A DNA stretch of 64,000 nt, from assembly GCA_963804005.1 (NCBI GenBank), contig CAWDOP010000002.1, forward strand, positions 186,001 to 250,000. Direction: 5' to 3'. This stretch comes from JAGXRK01 sp963804005 (GTDB lineage Bacteria; Bacteroidota; Ignavibacteria; Ignavibacteriales; Ignavibacteriaceae). Shown piece after piece: positions 57,265-64,000 of the stretch (position 1 is the first letter of the stretch; every line of letters begins with the position of its first letter). A program made the position numbers and the translations under genes. The notes below the pieces were generated by a model. It was not told the origin of the DNA, did no database searches, and saw only the letters and a program-made list of their open reading frames with translations.

Positions 57265-58236
57265 ATGCTTGAATACTATAAATATGATGGAAAAAATTTA
57301 TCTCCCGATGAATGGGATAACTTTGTTGATCAGTCAGATAACGGAACACTGTTTAACAAAAGACAATTCTTAGATTATCATCCCAAAAACAAATTTAACG
57401 ATGTTTCATTTTTTGTAAAAAAAAATGGAAAGCTTTTATCAGTTTTCACCGCAGCATTAATCGAAAGAAATGGTAAGAAAATTCTTGCCTCGCATCCAGG
57501 TGCTTCTTACGGAAGTTTTGTCTATCAATCCGATCTGAATTTTAAAGAAGCGCACGACCTTGTTGAATATTTAATCGAATACAGTAAAACCAAAAAAGCT
57601 GACACAATTCAGTTAACACTAGCTCCGATCATATATCAGACAAAGTATTCTAATTATTTTGACTTTGCACTTGTACGAAATGGTTTCACTTATCTAAAAA
57701 GGGAAGTATCAAGTATAGTTCAACTTGATTTTAATCCTGATGATCTGCTTAATACTTACCGTGCAGAAGCAAGAACAGCAACGAAGAAAGCTTTGAAAAA
57801 AGGTGTTGAAATTGTCGAGACTGAAAGGTTCGATGAATACTATGAAATCTTAAAAAAGAATTTAAAACTCAGGCATGGAGTAAATCCTGCTCATACTCTT
57901 GATGAATTAAAGAAACTTAAAAAAATGTTTCCTTCAAAGATTAGATTGTGGGGCGCATTTCTTAAAGATGAATTGATAGCGGGTGTGTGTAATTTCTCTG
58001 TCAATAAAAATGTTGTTTTGGCTTTTTATATCAGCCACGATGAAGCTTACCAGGAATATCGTCCGGTTAATTTATTGTTTTACGAAATAATGAAAAGATA
58101 TCAGACAGAAGGCTATAAATTTCTTGATTTCGGAATTTTCACTGTTGCAATGGAACCTAATTGGGGATTGGGAAGATTTAAAGAGAATTTCGGTGCGCGT
58201 GGAATTTTCAGAGATACATTCGTTAAAGATATCTGA
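57265..58236 (+). CDS. FemAB/GNAT-like acyl- or aminoacyltransferase
   Basis: 323 residues with two GNAT-like halves. LFNKRQFLDYHPKNKF at the start, then LLSVFTAALIERNGKKILASHPGASYGSFVY, and the second half LIAGVCNFSVNKNVVLAFYISHDEAY with YKFLDFGIFT. This is the BioF2/FemAB-like acetyltransferase layout found in polysaccharide loci. It should add an amino acid or acyl group to a sugar. TGATG coupling joins it to the next gene. Confidence 0.82.
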   Translation: MLEYYKYDGKNLSPDEWDNFVDQSDNGTLFNKRQFLDYHPKNKFNDVSFFVKKNGKLLSVFTAALIERNGKKILASHPGASYGSFVYQSDLNFKEAHDLVEYLIEYSKTKKADTIQLTLAPIIYQTKYSNYFDFALVRNGFTYLKREVSSIVQLDFNPDDLLNTYRAEARTATKKALKKGVEIVETERFDEYYEILKKNLKLRHGVNPAHTLDELKKLKKMFPSKIRLWGAFLKDELIAGVCNFSVNKNVVLAFYISHDEAYQEYRPVNLLFYEIMKRYQTEGYKFLDFGIFTVAMEPNWGLGRFKENFGARGIFRDTFVKDI

Positions 58237-59312
58237 TGTTGAAGATTCTTCACATTGCACCGCTTAATTTTGCTGGAGTGCCTTACGACTTCTATCAGAT
58301 GCATAATGCAGTTGGGGATCATTCCAGGATAATAACCCTGCATAAAAACGATAAAGATTTTCCTGAAGATATTTGTCTAAACTTACCTCTTCCAAAATCA
58401 GATATTGCAAAAAGATGGCGCAAAAAAAAAATAGATTTAGTTGAATCACAATTCGCTGATTCACTTCATTACTTCGAACCGAAAAACACTTTTGAGAAAT
58501 ATTATTTTCTCCTCAATGATCTTCTACGAAAAAGAATTGTTAATGAGACTATCGAAAAATATAATCTGAATGATTTTGATATTATTCATTACGATGGTGG
58601 ATTGGATTTTTACCGAAACTCAAAGCAGGCAATTAAATGGAAGAAGGAGGGAAAGAAAATTGTCTGTGCTTACTATGGAAGTGATCTTCGTTCACGCGGA
58701 TTAATAAAAAAGATGAACGAAATATCTGATCTTAATATAACTTCCGAATATGATCATCTTGTCCTGAAACCCGATCTTAATTATTTATTTTATCCATATG
58801 ATCCTTCTGAATTGCCGAAAAGAAAAATAATTGATGATGGAAAAGTCAGAATTGTTCATTCACCAACAAACAGAAAATTTAAAGGAACCGATTTAATAAT
58901 TTCTGTGATTAATAAAATCAAAAAAGAGAAGAAGATAGAATTTCTTTTATTAGAAAATCTTCCAAGACAGGAAGTGCTAGAACTTAAATCAACTTGTGAT
59001 ATATGTATTGATCAGGTTGGCGGTACTATGGGCGGAACTGGCTACGGTAAAGCTGGACTTGAAACACTCGCAATGTCAATCCCTACTGTTACAAATATGA
59101 CTGATGACTATGCAGCCTGGCTTCCTGAAAATCCGTTTGTAGTTGCAAACGATGCCGATCAGCTTTATAAAAAACTTAATGAACTAATTGAAAGTAATGA
59201 TTTAAGAAATGAATTTGGTAAAAAAGGAAAGGTCTGGGTTGAAAAGTATCATGGATTTAAATCTGTTGATATGAGATTGAAAGAATTGTATAATAGCTGT
59301 AATTTAATATGA
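58236..59312 (+). CDS. GT-B fold glycosyltransferase
   Basis: 358 residues. N-terminal LKILHIAPLNFAGVPYDF; middle KKIVCAYYGSDLRSRG; C-terminal domain with VRIVHSPTNRKFKGTD, CDICIDQVGGTMGGTGYGKAGLETLAMS and VTNMTDDYAAWLPE, as in GT4-type enzymes. It transfers an activated sugar in the cytoplasm. Its stop overlaps the start of the AsnB-like gene (ATGA). Confidence 0.85.
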   Translation: MLKILHIAPLNFAGVPYDFYQMHNAVGDHSRIITLHKNDKDFPEDICLNLPLPKSDIAKRWRKKKIDLVESQFADSLHYFEPKNTFEKYYFLLNDLLRKRIVNETIEKYNLNDFDIIHYDGGLDFYRNSKQAIKWKKEGKKIVCAYYGSDLRSRGLIKKMNEISDLNITSEYDHLVLKPDLNYLFYPYDPSELPKRKIIDDGKVRIVHSPTNRKFKGTDLIISVINKIKKEKKIEFLLLENLPRQEVLELKSTCDICIDQVGGTMGGTGYGKAGLETLAMSIPTVTNMTDDYAAWLPENPFVVANDADQLYKKLNELIESNDLRNEFGKKGKVWVEKYHGFKSVDMRLKELYNSCNLI

Positions 59313-61009
59313 GCTGGATACTTGGTCTTACCTCAGAATCAGTTTTGTTAGATAAGGCTTCATTTCAAGTTAAAGATTTCCTTCCTGCAAATCATAAATT
59401 CGTAAAAACGAGCAGACATTTAATTTATTTTGATGACAAAGTAAATTTAGTTTTTTCAGATTCTGATAAATTCATTGTGCGGGGGCTCGGTTTACAATTA
59501 AAAGGTGATAAATATCATATGATGAATCAAAGTGATTGGAATTTATTCATCAAAAATCCAACCGAGAATAAAATATCTGGGCAGTATTTAATAATAAGAT
59601 GGAATGAAAAAGAGATTTTCTTTTCGAATGATTTTTTTGGATTAAATACTATATACTTTTATAAAAAGCAAAATGTTATTTACTATTCTACACGTTTAGA
59701 TTACTTATGCCGAATTATTGAATCTCCAAAAATAAATTTTAATGCTTTTGCAGGTCGCTGGCTTTTATTTAATCAACTTTCCGATGAGGCGATTATTGAA
59801 GATGTTATTAAGCTTCCTCCTAACTCAGAAATCAAACTCTCAGAAAATAGAATCACTAAGAAGACTAATAATGTTTTAGAAAAGTCAGATAGTAATTTCA
59901 ATTATTTTAAAACACTTGATAAACATTGTGAAGTTGTTCTACCTGATAGTTATAAGATCTCTTTGGGTTTATCAGGAGGATTAGACTCCAGGGTTCTTCT
60001 TGATCGTTATTTAAATTTGAATAAAGATTTTGAAATTCATTCTTTTGGCGATGAAAATGACAAAGATGTATTTATTGCTCATCAAATTGCAAACAATATT
60101 AAAAAAGAACACCATGTTTTTAATGCAAGTATAAACTCAGATATTATTTTAAAGGAATTATCTGAGTATTTAGCTCTAAATGAACTTGTTGATACTGTTT
60201 CTACGTACGTTTTGACATCAGGCATTAAACAAGAATATTTTAATAATAAATTATTAGTCGATGGTGCAGGAGGAGAACTGTTTAGGAGACAGTTTTTAAA
60301 TCGATTAGTATTAAAAGGAAAAAAGGAACTGAAGAATAGAAATCCTTTAGGAATTTTCAGATACATAAATTTATTCCGAGCTGATATTTTTGCTAATGAA
60401 ATTAAATCGAAAATGTATAAGGCAAGTATTGAACAAATTTCGAACCAGCTTTTAAGATTACCGGATATTGAATTAGTAGGTCTTGAAAACTATGTTGATT
60501 ATTTTGCGGCATTAACAAGGTTTCCTAATTATTATGGACCCGAACAAAATCGTCTGAATTCAATCCTACCGAACTATATGCCATTTGTAAATTACGAACT
60601 CTTCAAATATTTGAATGCTATACCTTTAGAGGAAAGACGAAATAATAAAATGTTTTATAATTTGTTACGATCAACAGGTAATAACCTTGCTAATTATAAT
60701 TTGGTCAAAAATGGTGCAACTTATCCATTTGGATTAGGTACTAAATCTGTATTTCTTTACGTGAAGGTAAAACAAAAATTACTTACAAGCCAAAACAATA
60801 TTCTTAAAGAAACATTTTACAAAAATCATAAGCAAGTGATTATTGATGTTCTAAAAAGTGATGAAGTAGGAACAATTAAATTATATAATCTAGAGAACGT
60901 TAATAATATAGTAAACAAATTCTACTCAGGCGATTTGAATTATCTCAATCAGATTGACTGGCTCTTTTCTTTCGAAATATTCCGAAAGTCCTTATGTCTT
61001 AACCTCTGA
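59309..61009 (+). CDS. Asparagine-synthase-like protein lacking the glutaminase Cys
   Basis: 566 residues. The second half is a PP-loop synthetase domain with SGGLDS at 222-227 and later DGAGGELF (the AsnB DG..GDE equivalent). The first half folds like the class II glutaminase domain (FSNDFFGLNTIYFYK) but begins MSWILGLTS, with no Cys at position 2, so it cannot act as a normal glutaminase. Similar proteins in polysaccharide loci form amides from ammonia or another donor. Last gene of the coupled run. Confidence 0.85.
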   Translation: MSWILGLTSESVLLDKASFQVKDFLPANHKFVKTSRHLIYFDDKVNLVFSDSDKFIVRGLGLQLKGDKYHMMNQSDWNLFIKNPTENKISGQYLIIRWNEKEIFFSNDFFGLNTIYFYKKQNVIYYSTRLDYLCRIIESPKINFNAFAGRWLLFNQLSDEAIIEDVIKLPPNSEIKLSENRITKKTNNVLEKSDSNFNYFKTLDKHCEVVLPDSYKISLGLSGGLDSRVLLDRYLNLNKDFEIHSFGDENDKDVFIAHQIANNIKKEHHVFNASINSDIILKELSEYLALNELVDTVSTYVLTSGIKQEYFNNKLLVDGAGGELFRRQFLNRLVLKGKKELKNRNPLGIFRYINLFRADIFANEIKSKMYKASIEQISNQLLRLPDIELVGLENYVDYFAALTRFPNYYGPEQNRLNSILPNYMPFVNYELFKYLNAIPLEERRNNKMFYNLLRSTGNNLANYNLVKNGATYPFGLGTKSVFLYVKVKQKLLTSQNNILKETFYKNHKQVIIDVLKSDEVGTIKLYNLENVNNIVNKFYSGDLNYLNQIDWLFSFEIFRKSLCLNL

Positions 61010-61013
61010 GTAA

Positions 61014-61649
61014 TCAGCTCATTCTTTCTAAAAAAATGGATTCAACTATTTTCCAATTATAATTCTTCTCAAATAATTCTCTTGCTACTACTGAATGTCT
61101 TTTAAATAAACTTTCGTCACTTAACTACTCTCCAAGGATTTCCACAGAGGGCTTATCAATTAGTATAATTTTGATTTATTTCTCACACCGATTATTAGCT
61201 CATCGGTAAGATTTGTTGCATAAATGTTTAAGAGAAAATATTTCAGGTATTTAATATTCTTATAAAATCTGAATAATTTGTAAAAATCATATAGTGAGGA
61301 TAAAATTAAGTTATATCCGAGATGACCCTTACATTTATTTTAACTGAGTGGCGATATTTGTGAGCAACTATTATGGTTAGAGGTTCACAGCAAATTATAG
61401 TATCATGACTGAAATCGCGTATCAAAGTAAAAAAGTGATTTAACTGCTCTCTTTTGCTTATTTCTCTCCCATCGAAGGAATGTATTAGTATCCCATTATA
61501 ATTAGTTAATAAATCTCCAATTGAAGCAAATATCTTTGTTTCATAATATTATGTTCGTTTAGTGTGACTGCAAATCGCCAGAATATCCTGTCATCAAAAG
61601 GTGAATGACCGGATGTTGCTATAGCTATCTTCTTCCTGGGGCTGTTCAA
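61014..61649 (-). pseudogene. Decayed GT4-type glycosyltransferase gene
   Basis: The 700-bp gap holds a broken gene on the minus strand. Joined frames read KKIAIATSGHSPFDDRIFWR, then IFASIGDLLTNYNGILIHSF, TIICCEPLTIIVAHKYRHSV, NVRVISDIT and a stop. A later piece reads YDFYKLFRFYKNIKYLKYF and NLTDELIIGVRNKSKLY, then RHSVVARELFEKNYNWKIVE and the end. These follow the order of a family 4 glycosyltransferase, with the middle sugar-binding part deleted. It stood opposite to the surrounding glycan genes, possibly acquired and then lost. Confidence 0.8.
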
Positions 61650-61707
61650 TTACTTAACTCAATATTTTGTAAATTTATTACAGTATTTTAATATCTATTA
61701 TCAACAT

Positions 61708-62451
61708 ATGAAAAATAAAAATAAAATCTCGGTAACAATAATAACCGGAAATGAGGAAGATAACATTCGCGAATGCCTGGAAAGTGTAAAATGGGCAGAC
61801 GAAATAATCGTTGTGGATTCAGAAAGTTCCGACAAAACGGTTGAAATTGCAAAAGAATACACAGATAAGGTATTCATACACAAATGGGAAGGATATGCCT
61901 CACAGAAAAACTATGCACTGAATTTGGCAACAAATGATTGGATTCTGAGCATTGACGCGGACGAAAGAGTAACTCCCGGTTTAGCGGAAGAAATGCTGAA
62001 TAGTTCACTAGATGAACATAACGGTTATAAAATTCGTCGTGAAAATTATTTTATAGGAAAAAAGATTACCGGTTGCGGATGGGGGAATGATTATCAGGTT
62101 AGATTATTTAAGAAAAATAAAACTCGCCTCTCAGACAGACTTGTTCATGAAGGTTTTATTGTTGTTGGTTCTGTAGCTAAGCTGCAAAATTCATTGATTC
62201 ATTATTCATATCGTAATCTTAAGGATGGATTCAGTAAGATAAATGAATATTCAACTCTCGAAGCGAATGAAAAGGTCACAAGAAAAAATGTGACAGGTTT
62301 CAGAGTAGTATTTTTTCCAGTTTGGGCATTTCTGCAGCATTATTTTGTCAGGAAAGGGTATAAAGATGGGAAACACGGCTTAATGGTCTCTCTTATGCAT
62401 GCTATGACAAAACTTCAGGTTTACATGAAGATCTGGGAAATTAAAAAGTGA
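61708..62451 (+). CDS. Family 2 glycosyltransferase (WaaE/KdtX-like)
   Basis: 247 residues. SVTIITGNEEDNIRECLESVKWADEIIVVDSESSDKT, the VFIHKWEGYASQKNYALNLA segment, ILSIDADERVTPGL (DxD-type) and VHEGFIV match the LPS-core beta-1,4-glucosyltransferase group WaaE/KdtX. It should add a sugar to lipooligosaccharide core. Its stop overlaps the glycerate kinase start. Confidence 0.88.
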   Translation: MKNKNKISVTIITGNEEDNIRECLESVKWADEIIVVDSESSDKTVEIAKEYTDKVFIHKWEGYASQKNYALNLATNDWILSIDADERVTPGLAEEMLNSSLDEHNGYKIRRENYFIGKKITGCGWGNDYQVRLFKKNKTRLSDRLVHEGFIVVGSVAKLQNSLIHYSYRNLKDGFSKINEYSTLEANEKVTRKNVTGFRVVFFPVWAFLQHYFVRKGYKDGKHGLMVSLMHAMTKLQVYMKIWEIKK

Positions 62452-63584
62452 ATAAGACCCTTCTTCTTGCTCCCAATTCATTTAAGGAATGCGCCGATTC
62501 AACAAGAATATCAGAAATTCTAAGTTTTGAATTGAAATCCTTAAGTCATTGGAATATAATTGAAACACCACTTTCTGATGGTGGAGATGGTTTTCTTTCT
62601 GTTTGTGAAAGATTATTTCAGGGAAGAAGGATCAATTATTCTGTCTCCAATATCTATGATAAAAGCTTAATTCAAGCTTCTATAGTTTATGATGAAAATT
62701 CAGAAACGGCTTATATAGAATCTGCAGAGATAGTTGGATTAAAAAAAGTACCCAGAGAATTCAGGAATCCTCTGGAACTTAATACCAAAACTTTAGGTGA
62801 ATTGATTAGAAAAATTTCAATTGATGTACTTGATCATAAATTAAACATAGAGAAAGTAATAATTGGAATAGGTGGAACAGCAACTGTCGATTTTGGATTG
62901 GGTGTTGCGTCCATTTTTGGTCTTAAATTATTTGATGAGAATAAAAATTTAGTCGATATAAAACCAGGTAATTATTATAAAGTAAAATATTTAGAAATCC
63001 CCGATATTCGACTTCCATTTACATTACAAGTTATTTCAGATGTGGATACTCCTCTTTTTGGAGAAAATAATTCGATACAGATGTATTCAGCCCAAAAAGG
63101 TGCTAATCAAAAAGATATTCAGTTGCTAGTTAATGGTTTTGATAATATTTATAAATACTTAATAAACAATAAGTTAATAGATTTTTCTAAACCAATAAAT
63201 GGTGCTGGTGGAGGATTAGCTGCAGGATTAAATATCTTTTTTGGGGCTGAGATTATCTCTTCAACTGAATTCATAAATAGTCAAATTTTAAATGATATTG
63301 ATCAAAATCAGATTGATGCCGTAATAACCGGTGAGGGAGCATTTGATGAACAAAGTCTGGAAAATAAGGGAGCACACATTATAATTCAAAAATTTAAGGA
63401 ATTGAAAATTCCAATCTTCCTTATCTGCGGAACCATTGATGAGTCTGTAATTCATAGATTACCTTCGAATGTTCATTTGATAGAATTAAGAAAATATTTT
63501 ACTTCAGTCGAGGAATCAATTAAAAATTATGTCGTTGGACTGAAAAAAGCTGCTGCTGAGATAATTAATCACCTCAAAAACTAA
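62448..63584 (+). CDS. Glycerate kinase (GlxK/GarK family)
   Basis: 378 residues from a GTG overlapping the preceding TGA. Family motifs: APNSFKECADSTRISEIL, PLSDGGDGFL, GIGGTATVDFGLGVASIFGLK, VISDVDTPLFGENNSI, PINGAGGGLAAGLNIFFGA and VITGEGAFDEQSL. It phosphorylates D-glycerate to 2-phosphoglycerate (the class II family; product inferred from family). Confidence 0.93.
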   Translation: MNKTLLLAPNSFKECADSTRISEILSFELKSLSHWNIIETPLSDGGDGFLSVCERLFQGRRINYSVSNIYDKSLIQASIVYDENSETAYIESAEIVGLKKVPREFRNPLELNTKTLGELIRKISIDVLDHKLNIEKVIIGIGGTATVDFGLGVASIFGLKLFDENKNLVDIKPGNYYKVKYLEIPDIRLPFTLQVISDVDTPLFGENNSIQMYSAQKGANQKDIQLLVNGFDNIYKYLINNKLIDFSKPINGAGGGLAAGLNIFFGAEIISSTEFINSQILNDIDQNQIDAVITGEGAFDEQSLENKGAHIIIQKFKELKIPIFLICGTIDESVIHRLPSNVHLIELRKYFTSVEESIKNYVVGLKKAAAEIINHLKN

Positions 63585-63663
63585 CTTTTATAGCTTCGTC
63601 AAATTTTATTAAATTGCATTGAAATTGTTATTATGTTCCACAATATCATTTTGGAAAATTTAA

Positions 63664-64000
63664 ATGACAGAATATCTTGATCTAGTTAGATTAGTTATGA
63701 ATGAAGGTGTTCGAAAATCAACGAGGACAGGAGTTGACACAATTTCATATTTCGGCGCTTTTTATAAGGTTGATCTCTCACAGGGTTTTCCTCTTCTTAC
63801 AACAAAAAAAATGGAATGGAAATCTCTTCTTAACGAAGTACTCTGGTATTTATCAGGTGAAAATCATATTAGAAATTTGAGAGAGCACACTAAAATTTGG
63901 GATTCCTGGGCAGATAAAGATGGACGTTTACAGACTGCGTATGGGCGATTTTGGAGAAGATATCCTGCTCCAGAAAGTAATGCCGTTTTGGATGGCGAAG
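63664..64000 (+). CDS. thyA: Thymidylate synthase ThyA (3' truncated by window end)
   Basis: The first 112 residues are present. RTGVDTISYFGAFYKVDL, GFPLLTTKKMEWKSLLNEVLWYLSG, and the WDSWADKDG and AYGRFWRRYPAP segments match the N-terminal part of ThyA, including the conserved Arg/Thr substrate loop and the folate-site Trp. It methylates dUMP using methylene-tetrahydrofolate. The catalytic Cys lies outside the window. The gap of 79 bp from the kinase has no terminator. Confidence 0.97.
   Translation, partial: MTEYLDLVRLVMNEGVRKSTRTGVDTISYFGAFYKVDLSQGFPLLTTKKMEWKSLLNEVLWYLSGENHIRNLREHTKIWDSWADKDGRLQTAYGRFWRRYPAPESNAVLDGE

Overview
The window looks like chromosomal DNA of a member of the Ignavibacteria (Bacteroidota/Chlorobi side of the FCB group). 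It is AT-rich. It is full of proteins carrying a type IX secretion system (T9SS) type A C-terminal sorting domain of the YPNPFNPST kind. It also has three PorV/PorQ-family proteins, several Gram-negative outer-membrane barrels and lipoproteins, and a nine-heme cytochrome that itself ends in a sorting domain. The lineage call is inferred from these signatures, not from a marker-gene tree. No phage, transposase or CRISPR array was seen. Layout: 1-8.3 kb holds the end of an exported FG-GAP-like protein, then a TonB-dependent receptor, a large exported protein and a PorV-like protein, closed by a strong terminator. 8.4-17 kb holds an M19 dipeptidase with an unusual internal sorting domain, a D15/Omp85-like barrel, a broken 5'-nucleotidase gene, and a barrel-lipoprotein-lipoprotein trio. 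17-21.9 kb holds a membrane histidine kinase with its OmpR-type regulator, a remnant of a HerA/DUF853-type ATPase gene and a DUF3078 protein. 22-31 kb holds a Wzi-like barrel, the multiheme cytochrome, a UroD-family protein, and a minus-strand corrinoid module (B12-binding protein plus SAM-dependent reactivation domain). The third gene of that module, a homocysteine methyltransferase, has decayed to a fragment. After these come a small HTH protein, an aldo/keto reductase and an unusual TonB-C/parvulin lipoprotein. 31-41 kb is mostly minus-strand T9SS cargo. 41-43 kb holds two tRNA genes, a tRNA fragment, a frameshifted membrane-anchored protein and a STAS protein. 43-47 kb holds pdxH, a DMT transporter and the archease-rtcB RNA-repair pair. 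47-61 kb is a long, tightly packed plus-strand run (deacetylase, glycosyltransferases, radical SAM, M50 protease, PorV-like proteins, FemAB-like and AsnB-like enzymes), probably for cell-surface glycan or surface-protein modification. It is followed by a decayed glycosyltransferase gene, an LPS-core-type glycosyltransferase, glycerate kinase and the start of thyA. The most unusual signal is a set of short palindromic elements sitting inside genes. A 40-nt palindromic insert interrupts the T stem of tRNA-Gly(CCC). A 22-nt palindromic insert interrupts the T loop of a nearby tRNA-Val fragment. A 34-bp palindrome adds about 11 in-frame residues to a T9SS sorting domain. A further palindrome sits in a decayed sorting-domain fragment, and a 152-bp composite palindrome lies between genes. 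A second theme is gene decay: at least five broken genes can be read by translating the intergenic gaps and joining frames. Some of the single-base lesions could be assembly errors.
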